Shown here: positions 51,419-59,568 of the stretch, in pieces | Layout of the letters: each line of letters opens with the position of its first letter | How positions within the stretch are numbered: the stretch's first letter is position 1 | Source of the DNA: Crocinitomicaceae bacterium | Lineage (GTDB): Bacteria; Bacteroidota; Bacteroidia; Flavobacteriales_D; Crocinitomicaceae | DNA length: 64,000 bases | Direction: 5' to 3' | Assembly: GCA_021325675.1 (NCBI GenBank) | Contig: JAJTCM010000003.1 | Span: forward strand, 310,001 to 374,000 | The notes under the pieces: model-generated | The model's database searches: none | Told to the model about the DNA's origin: nothing | What the model saw: only the letters and a program-made list of their open reading frames with translations | Made by a program: the position numbers and the translations under genes

Positions 51419-51780
51419 GTTCCGAATTACAGTTTCATTTCTCCGTTTATGCTAATTCCAAATATAACAAACTAATTTATACATAGCATGGACCGGGACT
51501 TTAAGTACTGAAATTGAACGCTTTGAAGCAAGCGATTTAAACTGTGAGCTGATCGTATTTTCACCGGCATAGCAAGCGCCGGGTGTTCCATGTTCAAAAG
51601 CTCTTGCGTAGCATTAGATTCATTCATTGATTTACGGTTTGTATAAGGCAACAGGGCACAACACTGGGCTGCGGCCGGTCAGCTGAGACAAATATAAAGT
51701 AAAAAAGTTAATAATGCGAACAAAAAAACTGCTTTTTTGCTGCCAGCAAGTCCCCTTTGTTGAAAACTAAGCTTTTAGTC
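51419..51780. other. Gene-free 362-bp gap upstream of cheR
   Basis: It contains a candidate -7 box TATATTTG on the minus strand (51459-51466), which would start the cheR operon with about 35 nt of leader; no good -33 element is seen. The rest has no open frame of note, no repeat family of this window and no obvious hairpin. Confidence 0.4.
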
Positions 51781-52293
51781 TCATGATTTAGCGTATTTCC
51801 GGATCCACTGCTCTTTGATCTCATTGACCATCTCCCCGGTTTTGTTGTAAAAGTCAAGGAGCATCTGCCCTGTTTCACCGGTATAGGTGCTGTTTGTCAA
51901 ATCTGCGGCCACCGCCATTTGCACGAGGTTCATGTCATCCAGCGTACCGGTTTGAAAAAGCTCATCCTTCGCTGTACCTTCAAGGATAGCAAGCGCCTGC
52001 TCAAAGCCCGGGCTTGCCGGCTCAAGCGTAATTTCGACCGCTGCGAGGCTCAGGATACTGAAACTGTGCACGGCCTTGCGCGGAATTTTGATGCTTTCAC
52101 CGGCCGAAACGATTTGCTGTTTTCCGTCGAGTGTCACAAGCATTTCGCCGCCTGTAATATGAAAAGTTTCTTCAAATTTAGTGTGATAATGCGGATGAAC
52201 GGAAGCGCCGGTATGGAAAAAACAGCGGATCACGGTGCGTTTACCGCCATTGCTCTCCCCGCTTTCAATAATGTGTGGTGCTTTTCCTGACAT
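51781..52293 (-). CDS. Cupin-domain protein
   Basis: 170 residues. A single cupin barrel (about 15-110) is visible with motif 1 'GASVHPHYHTKFEETFHITGG' split over the metal ligands H-x-H and E, and motif 2 'PRKAVHSFSIL'. The C-terminal third is helical. Substrate unknown. It starts 2 bp after the SRPBCC gene on the same strand, so the two form an operon. Confidence 0.88.
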   Translation of the reverse strand: MSGKAPHIIESGESNGGKRTVIRCFFHTGASVHPHYHTKFEETFHITGGEMLVTLDGKQQIVSAGESIKIPRKAVHSFSILSLAAVEITLEPASPGFEQALAILEGTAKDELFQTGTLDDMNLVQMAVAADLTNSTYTGETGQMLLDFYNKTGEMVNEIKEQWIRKYAKS

Positions 52294-52295
52294 GA

Positions 52296-52727
52296 CTATT
52301 GGTTTTCGATTGTTTCTTTCATTAACTGAAGGGATGAATCCCAGTTTTTACCGGAATGTTCACACATTTCTTCCGTAGCAAAATTGCGCTGGGTCAATGA
52401 AAGATCAGTGCCGTCGTTCGTTTCCTGCAACTCGAACGTGATGATGGAATAATTTTCGGGCTCATCAGCTAAACCTGAGAAACCGCTCCAATAGGTGTAT
52501 TCGAGGATTTTTTCGGTTTCGCACTGCAAAATACGGCCTTTATCTTCATAATCCCGGCCTTCCCAGCTTCCTGAAAAACGGATTTCACTGCCAGGCTTCC
52601 AATCGGTTTCCGTCTTCGTACCGAAAAGCCATTTGCTGATTTGCCCAGGGTTAGTGAGTGCATCCCAGACTTTCGCCGCGCCTGCGTTTATGCTGACCGT
52701 TCTTTGGAGAATTTTATCAATTGCCAT
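52296..52727 (-). CDS. SRPBCC/AHSA1-family protein
   Basis: 143 residues. START/Bet v1-like fold of the Aha1-like group: 'INAGAAKVWDALTNPGQISKWLFG' spans the first helix pair (only the first 20 residues are diagnostic), followed by 'FSGSWEGRDYEDKGRIL' and a C-terminal helix 'HSGKNWDSSLQLMKETIENQ'. These proteins bind hydrophobic ligands; no catalytic residues can be named. A related protein is encoded at 56424-56885. It is first in a two-gene unit with the cupin gene. Confidence 0.9.
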   Translation of the reverse strand: MAIDKILQRTVSINAGAAKVWDALTNPGQISKWLFGTKTETDWKPGSEIRFSGSWEGRDYEDKGRILQCETEKILEYTYWSGFSGLADEPENYSIITFELQETNDGTDLSLTQRNFATEEMCEHSGKNWDSSLQLMKETIENQ

Positions 52728-52891
52728 AGCTTATGTGTTGATCCTAACAAAGATAGCAAAAACACGAAGGAGGAAATTGCGGAATTTCGGCTTGTTTTTA
52801 CAGATTTTTGGGCTTGTGGTTTTTTTTGTTTCCAGCTGATCTCACCGATTGCTTGTAGCCGAAATATTACATAGGGAACAGGAACTGCATG

Positions 52892-53320
52892 TTATTTTTT
52901 TGTTTCCCGCTCAAACACGGACAGGAAGAAAAGCGGCTTGCCCTGCGTATCAAAATTTTCGGGATAAGTGTCCCCCGCGAGGTTGTAGCAAATCGTTAGC
53001 TGATCGTTTTCGTATTTGTAAACTGCTGTAAAATGCTTGCCTTTATTGACACCTTCTTTTCCGTAAATATCCATTTTGCTGCCGTCATATTTCACCTCTC
53101 CTTTGTCTGTACTTTCGGCCTGCATGGTGTACGAGCTGCCATCAAGTGTGAGTTTCTGGCTTTTAAATACGCTTTCCGGAAGTGCGGTACCGCCGATTTC
53201 CTGTTTAACGGGAACCCAAACGCCGTCAATTTCGTGTGTCAGCAAGCCCGTACGCTTAATCCCGATGCAGGAAACAAATACGAGCAGGATTGGAAGCCAA
53301 AATATATGTAAACGTTTCAT
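52892..53320 (-). CDS. TIGR03067-like lipoprotein
   Basis: 142 residues with a lipobox signal (FWLPILLVFVSC, Cys18). The body resembles the TIGR03067 small beta-barrel family: 'DGVWVPVKQEIGGTALP', 'KLTLDGSSYTM' and 'YENDQLTICYN'. These lipocalin-like domains are found in several bacterial phyla and their function is unknown. Single gene, minus strand. Confidence 0.8.
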   Translation of the reverse strand: MKRLHIFWLPILLVFVSCIGIKRTGLLTHEIDGVWVPVKQEIGGTALPESVFKSQKLTLDGSSYTMQAESTDKGEVKYDGSKMDIYGKEGVNKGKHFTAVYKYENDQLTICYNLAGDTYPENFDTQGKPLFFLSVFERETKK

Positions 53321-53403
53321 AGTGTGATTTTAAGATAAAAAAAGACTTAAGATTCAGAATCGTCTTAATAACTTAACGCCTGAAACCTTACTATCCATAT
53401 CTA

Positions 53404-54063
53404 TTATTGTTCTTTGTAAATATCAAATTGCCCGAAAGGTATTTTTCCAAAATCCTTGCTTGTCCGTAGGGTAGTCTCAACCTTATCAGGATCGGAGGTA
53501 TGGTAGCTTTCAGTGCCATCTTTGTGCAGGAACCAGTCGTTTTCCCATTTATCGTATTTGTAGGTGATGATCCGGGTCCAGCGCCAGGCACTTCCGCCGT
53601 AATGTTCCACTGAAAAATAGCCGTCTTTGATGGTGAGTGACTGGTAAGGCTCGCCCATCATGCCGCCGCAGTTGACGCAGAGTACCGAATTGTCGTTGCG
53701 GCTAGCCAGGGAATAGCTTTTATCCGCATTTCCCGTTAAAATCAGCAGCGGACGCTTTTCCGGGTTGTCGATCACATCGGACGTTTTTTCTTCGTCATTT
53801 TTCTTCAGCACCAGGAGCATGTCCGGGTACTTGTCAAAGTTCAGGCTGCCGGAAGCGCTGTCGAGCAAGCTGTAGCCTTTCGGGATAAAATCAGTAATTT
53901 TTTGTACAGCGCTTCCGCCTTTTGAGCTCCCGGTTTCATCGGTTTTCGCATCGCTTTCCTGCGTACCGGAATATATTTCGTCTTTGTCGTTTTCCTGTGT
54001 TGCTGCTCCAGGTCCGCAGGCAGCGAGCAGAACGATCAGCGCTGGAAAGAGTAAGTTTTTCAT
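53404..54063 (-). CDS. Lipoprotein of unknown function, 219 aa
   Basis: The signal (NLLFPALIVLLAAC, Cys16) is followed by a polar spacer and a domain with 'FIPKGYSLLDSASGSLNFDK', 'DNSVLCVNCGGMMGEPYQSL' and 'FSVEHYGGSAWRWTRIITYK'. This pattern resembles bacterial periplasmic proteins with a repeated strand motif that I cannot name securely. A CVNC pair is present. It should be anchored in the outer or inner membrane facing the periplasm. Single gene. Confidence 0.78.
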   Translation of the reverse strand: MKNLLFPALIVLLAACGPGAATQENDKDEIYSGTQESDAKTDETGSSKGGSAVQKITDFIPKGYSLLDSASGSLNFDKYPDMLLVLKKNDEEKTSDVIDNPEKRPLLILTGNADKSYSLASRNDNSVLCVNCGGMMGEPYQSLTIKDGYFSVEHYGGSAWRWTRIITYKYDKWENDWFLHKDGTESYHTSDPDKVETTLRTSKDFGKIPFGQFDIYKEQ

Positions 54064-54181
54064 ATTTTTTGTGTTTGAGCAAATATAATGAGAATTAAGA
54101 ATGGAAAATGGAAAAAATGGAGATTTACCTTTGATGGTATTTTACGGTGAGGATTAAGCATGAGCTGCTATAAAGCTGAAA

Positions 54182-54595
54182 TTAGCTTTGCCTGTAAACA
54201 AAATAAAGCACAAAACCAGACGCAGCCCCCTGGACCAGGAGGATTACGCTATCCGTGATCAAAAAGCGGACAGGATCGCTTAATTGAAAATAAAAAGCGC
54301 CAAGGATTAAATACAAAGATCCGATGAGCGCGCTGTAAAGCAAGCCATGCTTAAGCCCGTGAGCCAGGGAAGCCCCTTTCCCGGCAGTGAGCGTATAGAG
54401 ATAAACCGTAATCAGCGCACGGATGCTTTCACTGCTTATGCCAGCCAAAAGCTGTTTCGCAGAGATTTCCGCTCCGGGGCTTGTTTTCACCGGGTAAAAA
54501 AAAGATACCGCCCAATCACACAGCGGAACTGCGGGAATAAATACAGCTGCCAGCAAAAATACGGCGATCATGAACCGCCCCGCTTTAGTTTTCAT
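54182..54595 (-). CDS. Four-helix membrane protein
   Basis: About 137 residues from ATG 54595 (MKTKAGRFMIAVFLLA). Hydrophobic helices at about 8-28, 52-72, 78-103 and 110-132. It overlaps the end of the methyltransferase gene by 11 bp and so is translationally coupled to it. No family recognised. The coupling suggests that the methyltransferase product or substrate is membrane associated. Confidence 0.7.
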   Translation of the reverse strand: MKTKAGRFMIAVFLLAAVFIPAVPLCDWAVSFFYPVKTSPGAEISAKQLLAGISSESIRALITVYLYTLTAGKGASLAHGLKHGLLYSALIGSLYLILGAFYFQLSDPVRFLITDSVILLVQGAASGFVLYFVYRQS

Positions 54596-55397
54596 TTTTT
54601 GAAGGATAAGCAATTAAATAGGAAGCACGGATCCCGAAACGGTTCTTCGTCTTGCCGGATTTCCAGGTAAAATCATTGGGAGGAAGCGAAGCTGCAATCT
54701 GCATTAAGTCCCCAGGCCGGTACATTCTCAGGATGGAAACAATGCCGTCCCAAATCGTGTAGAGCGGGATCAGCGGAAGAATATAGGTAAACAAAAGCCT
54801 TGAAAATTTAAAGGGCTTAAAAAAAGGCGTACACAGTAAAAATGCGACCGGATGAATAAGCAGCAAACCAAAAATGGCCGCAATCCCTTTTTCACCGCCG
54901 TCAAAAACACCGATGGGCTGACCGGAATCTACGGCATTTTGTAAAATCTTTTTTACTTCATCCGGCTTAAAATGATGTACAGCTGAAAATAGTACGCGAA
55001 AGCCTTTCAATTCACGGGGAATATTAAAAACATCAACCGGAGCGGGAATGTAATCAATTCCCCCCTGTGTTTTTTCTTCCAGGAAAGCATAAGCTTCGAC
55101 ATTTGGGAACTTATCTGTTAGTGTGATGGTGATTTTATTGCCGGGAATTGCATTTAATTCCCGGTAAACCTGCTCAATGTATCCACCACCGCCGGAGCAC
55201 AGATCGATCACGCGGGATTCACCGGTTTTCCGGAGCATTTCTGACAGCAGCGGAATGACGGGGCGGTACAATTCAGTACGGATCAGGAAATAGCGCAAAT
55301 AATCCGTTCCACCCGTTCGGATAATATCCGGGAACCAGGATAAATCTTCAAATTCGAATAAATGTACCCGTTTTATGCCTGTATTTTCAGCAGCCAT
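54585..55397 (-). CDS. SAM-dependent class I methyltransferase, membrane-associated
   Basis: 270 residues from ATG 55397 (MAAENTGIKRVHLFEFEDL); an upstream extension of the frame runs into the next gene and is not coding. The SAM-binding loop is 'RVIDLCSGGGGYIEQVY', followed by 'ITLTDKFPN' and 'GFRVLFSAVHHFKPDEV'. Two hydrophobic stretches lie near the C-terminus ('AIFGLLLIHPVAFLLCTPFF', 'FTYILPLIPLYTIW'), suggesting membrane association. The methyl acceptor is unknown; a lipid or quinone-like substrate is possible. Confidence 0.82.
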   Translation of the reverse strand: MAAENTGIKRVHLFEFEDLSWFPDIIRTGGTDYLRYFLIRTELYRPVIPLLSEMLRKTGESRVIDLCSGGGGYIEQVYRELNAIPGNKITITLTDKFPNVEAYAFLEEKTQGGIDYIPAPVDVFNIPRELKGFRVLFSAVHHFKPDEVKKILQNAVDSGQPIGVFDGGEKGIAAIFGLLLIHPVAFLLCTPFFKPFKFSRLLFTYILPLIPLYTIWDGIVSILRMYRPGDLMQIAASLPPNDFTWKSGKTKNRFGIRASYLIAYPSKNEN

Positions 55398-55410
55398 GTT
55401 TCCTGCGACT

Positions 55411-56391
55411 TTACTGGTTTTTGAGCCTTTTTTCCAGCTCGGGCAAGTCTTTTTTGTATTGTTCAACGTCCCATTTAATCTGCCACTGGCCTGCATATTC
55501 CGCCAAAGGGCCAAGACCGGCTTCTGCCCTTCTTTTGTCCACATTGTCCGGGTCTTCGAGCGGAGAAACAAAATACGCTTTGGTTTCGGTGTCGCGCCCG
55601 ATCTGGCTGCCATAAATCTGCCGTTTTCCCTGTCCCAGGGCAACCCTGTCTTCCAGTAACGCGAGGCTGCTTGCCTGGGCTTTACCATTTTTTACGGCTT
55701 CACGCATCATCGGTAAATATTTCTCCTGGGTTTCCTGGTCCGAATGCTGAATGACGAGAAACAGGGTCGAATTTCCCTGCGCCCCGACAACATCTGCGCC
55801 CAGCCAGCCATATTCATCCAGGATAGCTTTTACGACAACCAGGTTCAGCGAATCTTTTTGGCCAATAATCTTCCAATGAGCTTGCATCTCCGGGGAATCC
55901 CAGCCGTATTTTTTTTCAATTTCATTAACCTGTAAGCGGTACTCCTGGTCTTCAACATAAATGCTGTCGAGCTTTGCAGCCAGCGGCTTGTTGAGGTTTA
56001 TTTCTGCTTTTTCTTTGTTTTTCCGCACTTTTTCCAGTACGGGTTCCCAGCGTTTGTCGCCGTGTAATGAATTCAGGTCCGGATCAGTCGTTATATGCCC
56101 GTAATTGGTGTAATTCGAAAGCGAAGCAATCCTGTCCAACTGGAAAAAAGCGCTGTCCGGAACCCCGGCCAAAGCCCAGGAGCACGCAGCGTTGTACCGG
56201 TCAGCCGATAAACCTTTCCAGCCCAGGGACCGGAAGGCAGCCGAGTAAGTATCCGCAGAAGACCTGAAGCTTTTCGCCCGGTACAGAGAGTCAGCTGTTT
56301 TCGTCAGCCTGGAATATTCAGGGGAAACGCCCTGCCCCAAAAGCTTACCGGCCGGCAGGAGCAGGATAAAAATAAGGCTTGCCCTTTTCAT
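55411..56391 (-). CDS. DUF6624-domain exported protein
   Basis: 326 residues with a signal peptide (MKRASLIFILLLPAGKLLGQ). A helical, TPR-like part (about 25-110) is followed by the DUF6624 domain (about 145-315): 'WKIIGQKDSLNLVVVKAIL', 'LDEYGWLGADVVGAQGN', 'TLFLVIQHSDQETQEKYLP' and 'ALLEDRVALGQGKRQIYGSQ'. The family is common in Bacteroidetes and uncharacterised. Its stop is 14 bp before the methyltransferase start, so both are in one unit. Confidence 0.88.
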   Translation of the reverse strand: MKRASLIFILLLPAGKLLGQGVSPEYSRLTKTADSLYRAKSFRSSADTYSAAFRSLGWKGLSADRYNAACSWALAGVPDSAFFQLDRIASLSNYTNYGHITTDPDLNSLHGDKRWEPVLEKVRKNKEKAEINLNKPLAAKLDSIYVEDQEYRLQVNEIEKKYGWDSPEMQAHWKIIGQKDSLNLVVVKAILDEYGWLGADVVGAQGNSTLFLVIQHSDQETQEKYLPMMREAVKNGKAQASSLALLEDRVALGQGKRQIYGSQIGRDTETKAYFVSPLEDPDNVDKRRAEAGLGPLAEYAGQWQIKWDVEQYKKDLPELEKRLKNQ

Positions 56392-56423
56392 AGTCAGTAC
56401 CAGGATTTTGAATGATGAATGTT

Positions 56424-56885
56424 TTACTGGTTTTCTGCTGTTTCTTTCAGGACTTCCAGGGCTTTCGGATACGTATTTTTGAAATAATCTACGTATTCAT
56501 CAATCGTATCCAGGTCAACCCGCACAGTTGTTACGCCGTTATTTTCGCTGAAGGAATAATTTTCATGACCCCCGGCCCATTTTTCAACTTCTTCACCCTC
56601 AGTGATTTCCGTTTCTCCGTCAAGGTAACCGTAGTGCTGGACTGAAACAAATTCCGCCGGTTTGTTCTCCACAACCTTCGAAACCATGCCGCCTTTTTTA
56701 CCGTTTTCGTCCACGCCGACGAACTTTATTTTGGAGCCTTTGTCCCAGCTGCCTTCCCAGCTTGAAGTTGGATTAAACGGCGCCGTCCATTTTTTATACG
56801 TACCGATATCTTCCAAACCGAGCATTGTTTTGTAAACTCTTTCTGCCGGTGCATTGATGTCTGTGCTGAATTGTAATTTTTCCAT
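56424..56885 (-). CDS. SRPBCC-family protein
   Basis: 153 residues, START/Bet v1-like: 'FSTDINAPAERVYKTMLGLE', 'KIKFVGVDENGKKGGMVSKV' and the closing helix 'YVDYFKNTYPKALEVLKET'. Related to the protein encoded at 52296-52727, but only distantly. It binds a hydrophobic ligand by analogy. Single gene about 30 bp upstream of the DUF6624 gene on the same strand; co-transcription is possible. Confidence 0.88.
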   Translation of the reverse strand: MEKLQFSTDINAPAERVYKTMLGLEDIGTYKKWTAPFNPTSSWEGSWDKGSKIKFVGVDENGKKGGMVSKVVENKPAEFVSVQHYGYLDGETEITEGEEVEKWAGGHENYSFSENNGVTTVRVDLDTIDEYVDYFKNTYPKALEVLKETAENQ

Positions 56886-57003
56886 TGTCTTGTTGTTTAT
56901 GGTTCGTGAGTAAAGATAGGAAATTATTTTTTTGCTTCAGCTTAGTGAAGTGTTCTTTCAACGGGAATAATGAAAACTTCTCTCAGAATCAAGGGATTTA
57001 AAG

Positions 57004-57101
57004 GCCACGAATGCACGATTTTTTTTTTATAATATTTGATTATCAATAACTCAATCTACATTATTTCACAAACGCGAATTAATATTCGTGCATTTAGCGG
57101 C
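57004..57101. repeat. 'gccacgaatgcacga' inverted repeat, copy 1
   Basis: GCCACGAATGCACGA at 57004-57018 is matched imperfectly by ATTCGTGCATTTAGCGGC at 57084-57101 in inverse orientation. The inner part is very AT-rich. A more perfect copy is at 59385-59516. Confidence 0.65.
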
Positions 57102-57117
57102 AGTGTGGCAAATACAT

Positions 57118-57606
57118 TTAGCTGACCAGCGAAGCCCGAAGCACTTTTACGCGGCTTTCAAAATCATCGCCTTCCACCGGGCAAACGACTTTCGCGAAAA
57201 AATCCATGAATTCTTCCGAATGGGCGCGGCTTTTTTGCTGGCGTAAATCTACGTGCACGTATTTTGTCCATAAAACTGCCTTCAGGATCGTTTTTTCTTC
57301 GTTCCACATCAGCACTTCAGCCAACAGGCTTTTTTCATCGTAGCGGAGCAGGCGGCTTTCCAGGGTAACGGTTTCCATGAGATTGGCCGAGCTCAGGTAA
57401 GCAACCTGGTTTTGCCCCACAACCCAGCTGATGCCTTCTTTCAGGGCAAGACGGTGAACATCCAGCTCATAATCTTCCAGCAAATGATCCTCCCGGGCGT
57501 TGATCATATAGTCGATGTACTTCGAATTGTTCAGGTGGTTGAAGGGATCACAGTCCGGGAACCTTACTTTTGCTTTGCTTTCCAATACTTTTTTCGTTGC
57601 TTTCAT
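57118..57606 (-). CDS. Acyl-CoA thioesterase (4HBT hotdog family)
   Basis: 162 residues. The 4-hydroxybenzoyl-CoA thioesterase fold is indicated by 'VRFPDCDPFNHLNNSKYIDY' with the catalytic Asp, 'QVAYLSSANLMETVTLESRL' and 'ILKAVLWTKYVHVDL'. It hydrolyses acyl-CoA thioesters. A TetR-type operator lies in its upstream region (57657-57672), identical in core to the one before the tetR gene, so it is almost certainly repressed by that regulator. Confidence 0.92.
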   Translation of the reverse strand: MKATKKVLESKAKVRFPDCDPFNHLNNSKYIDYMINAREDHLLEDYELDVHRLALKEGISWVVGQNQVAYLSSANLMETVTLESRLLRYDEKSLLAEVLMWNEEKTILKAVLWTKYVHVDLRQQKSRAHSEEFMDFFAKVVCPVEGDDFESRVKVLRASLVS

Positions 57607-57656
57607 TGTTATTTCAGTTTAAAATCTATACTATTATTTTGAACCACTTACTGCAA

Positions 57657-57672
57657 TATACCAATCGGTATT
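57657..57672. promoter_or_regulatory. TetR operator upstream of the thioesterase gene
   Basis: TATACCAATCGGTATT: arms TATACC and GGTATT (one mismatch) around AATC. It has the same palindromic core (ATACC-N4-GGTAT) as the operator before the tetR gene at 58317-58332. Confidence 0.8.
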
Positions 57673-57689
57673 ATTTAGCTCAAATTTTT

Positions 57690-58283
57690 TTACTTTTTCA
57701 AATCCCGGATCAATGTTTCCAGGTAGTCCATCGTTATTTCCAGCTCTGCGGAAGAATTCTTCAGTTTAGCCTGCATCACAGCGCCTTCAATTAAAGACAT
57801 CAGAATCACAGCAAAATGTGCCACGTTGGTTTTCGCTTTGATTTCCTTACGCTCAATGCCCGAAGTGATGATCCGCTCAACGGAAGCTTTCCAGAAATTG
57901 AGGGCATTCACTGCTTTTTCCCGCAGCAACGGATGCGTATCGTCGGCTTCAACAGAGGTATTCAAGAGCGGGCAACCGGCTTTCAGGAAGGACAGCTGCA
58001 AAAAATTACGGTATGTTCCGGGATACACCAGCAGCCTGTCAATAGCGTTGCTGCACGTTTCCATCCTGCTTCTGATATAAGTTACCACCTGGCCGAAATT
58101 ATGATCGAAAGCCGCCAGCGCCACCTCATCTTTGTTTTCAAAATTGCCGTAAATACTGCCTTTTGTCAGGCCGGTGGCTTCCACCAGGTCGTTCATGGAC
58201 GTACCCGCATAACCCTTTTCGTTAAAAACAGGCGCCGTTTTTTCGATGATGAATTGTTTGGTACGTTCCGCTTTTGTCGGCAT
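57690..58283 (-). CDS. TetR-family transcriptional repressor
   Basis: 197 residues. The N-terminal helix-turn-helix is 'MNDLVEATGLTKGSIYGNFE' (about residues 27-46), preceded by 'EKTAPVFNEKGYAGTS'. The C-terminal ligand-binding domain is all-helical and of the TetR_C type. A perfect palindrome TATACC-GATT-GGTATA lies 34 bp before its start and overlaps the promoter, so it represses itself; a near copy lies before the thioesterase gene 84 bp downstream. The inducer may be an acyl-CoA or an organic electrophile, as in NemR-like regulators, but this is a guess. Confidence 0.93.
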   Translation of the reverse strand: MPTKAERTKQFIIEKTAPVFNEKGYAGTSMNDLVEATGLTKGSIYGNFENKDEVALAAFDHNFGQVVTYIRSRMETCSNAIDRLLVYPGTYRNFLQLSFLKAGCPLLNTSVEADDTHPLLREKAVNALNFWKASVERIITSGIERKEIKAKTNVAHFAVILMSLIEGAVMQAKLKNSSAELEITMDYLETLIRDLKK

Positions 58284-58316
58284 GAATTTGTTTTTTATTT
58301 TACAAAGATATAAAAA

Positions 58317-58332
58317 TATACCGATTGGTATA
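58317..58332. promoter_or_regulatory. TetR operator at the tetR promoter
   Basis: TATACCGATTGGTATA is a palindrome with 6-bp arms. A -7 box TATCTTTG on the minus strand lies at 58303-58310, so the operator covers the -33 to -15 region of the tetR promoter and can block RNA polymerase. Confidence 0.85.
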
Positions 58333-58446
58333 ATTATAGAAATATTTTTTCACCTTACTTTTTGGCTTGATCCAAAAGGTAAGCAAGATCAAGTGTTCGT
58401 ATGCCGGAAAACGTCCGGGACACCAACTTACCAAGTTCAAAAACAA

Positions 58447-58905
58447 TTACGGCGTTAGCGCCACAGGCAATTCATGCTGCGGGCTGCCGTCCATGGCGCT
58501 GGCTTCGAATAAAATGAGCGTCAGGGTGGAATTCGGTCGTTTTTTGCTGACATCGATCTTGAAATCAAAATTCCCCCACTCCGGTGCACCGGCATCCGTC
58601 ATTTCAAAGCCCTTTTTGAGCTGGTCATGCCCGTCTTCCACCACCCAGCTGAAAGTCGCTTCAAAAACCTGGGCTTGTCCCCTGATCCGGAAGCTCTGCT
58701 CACTTAAACGTTCAACGGTTACATTCCGGAAACGCTTATTGGCAAATTTTTCATTTGAAAGCCCCGGATTTTCTTCACCCGGCAGTGAATCATGTTTCGG
58801 AAGAATCGTGTCTTCTGAACTTTCATTTTTCCCGGTATTGGCCGGCACTTCCGAATTGCAGGAAAACAGCAGCAAGGCTGCAGACAGGTAGATTGCTTGT
58901 TTCAT
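58447..58905 (-). CDS. Lipoprotein of unknown function, 152 aa
   Basis: The signal ends in 'AALLLFSC' (Cys16), followed by a Ser/Glu-rich spacer. The domain (about 50-152) has 'FANKRFRNVTVERLSEQSF', 'RIRGQAQVFEATFSWVVEDG' and 'LTLILFEASAMDGSP', which has the pattern of a Gmad2-like immunoglobulin-type domain (BofC/spore-germination type); this is a tentative call. Single gene. It probably faces the periplasm. Confidence 0.75.
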   Translation of the reverse strand: MKQAIYLSAALLLFSCNSEVPANTGKNESSEDTILPKHDSLPGEENPGLSNEKFANKRFRNVTVERLSEQSFRIRGQAQVFEATFSWVVEDGHDQLKKGFEMTDAGAPEWGNFDFKIDVSKKRPNSTLTLILFEASAMDGSPQHELPVALTP

Positions 58906-58925
58906 AGTAGATTTTTTAGCGTGAT

Positions 58926-59306
58926 TTATTCTTTCGGCTGGCTTGCTTTGATCGCCATCACGTATTTGTGAACAGCATCTTTTTCATCGGCCGTTATTTT
59001 AGCTTTTTCCGCCATCCGGTCAATGATCCCGGGCCATTCGCTGACCTCGCGCTTGTAAATGTTCTTCGGCGTGTGACATTTGGTGCAGGCGCCCTGGGCA
59101 TACAGCGCATAACCCTCCTTGAGCTCGGCCATTGTGGCGTCTTTAAACTGCGACTTGACTGCCTTAAGCTCTTCCTGGCCGGGCTCATACACCCCGTTTT
59201 CGGGTTTTGTCGTCGTCGTGACTGTGCCCTTATCTTTTCTGAAAATACCACAGGATGCGGCAAAAATGAGCGCAAAAACGCATAGGAATAATTTAGCTGT
59301 GTTCAT
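58926..59306 (-). CDS. Mono-heme c-type cytochrome, lipoprotein
   Basis: 126 residues from ATG 59306 (MNTAKLFLCVFALIFAASCG) with a lipobox at Cys19. One heme-binding CTKCH motif ('QGACTKCHTPKN') and a later Met in 'RMAEKAKITADEKDAVHKYV' as possible sixth ligand. It should be a membrane-anchored periplasmic electron carrier. Single gene; no partner oxidase or dehydrogenase is nearby. Confidence 0.88.
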   Translation of the reverse strand: MNTAKLFLCVFALIFAASCGIFRKDKGTVTTTTKPENGVYEPGQEELKAVKSQFKDATMAELKEGYALYAQGACTKCHTPKNIYKREVSEWPGIIDRMAEKAKITADEKDAVHKYVMAIKASQPKE

Positions 59307-59384
59307 CAGGCTGTAAATTTTAGATTCAGCTAAAGGTAAGGAAAATAAATGAGAAAACATTAGTTTATTGGGTATTCTGTTTTT

Positions 59385-59516
59385 GCCACGAATTCACGAA
59401 TTATGTTTAATCGATTGGAAAAAAATATTTCACTAATTAATAATTCATAAATAAATTATTTTCGTGTAATTTCATTTTAACTAAGTTAGACCGAAGAAAA
59501 TTCGTGAATTCGTGGC
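59385..59516. repeat. 'gccacgaattcacgaatt' inverted repeat, copy 2
   Basis: An 18-bp left arm GCCACGAATTCACGAATT (59385-59402) and its perfect inverted copy (59499-59516) enclose 96 AT-rich bases. The gap 59307-59568 holds nothing else. It is related to the imperfect copy at 57004-57101. It could be a non-autonomous palindromic element. Confidence 0.8.
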
Positions 59517-59568
59517 CGTTATTATCGCCTATTATCCTAAAAACATCCACAAAAATTATTTGGCGGCC

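Noticed and set aside
55398-55688. N-terminal extension of the methyltransferase frame
   Set aside because: These 97 codons overlap the well-supported DUF6624 gene in another frame and look random; the start at 55397 gives a normal methyltransferase.
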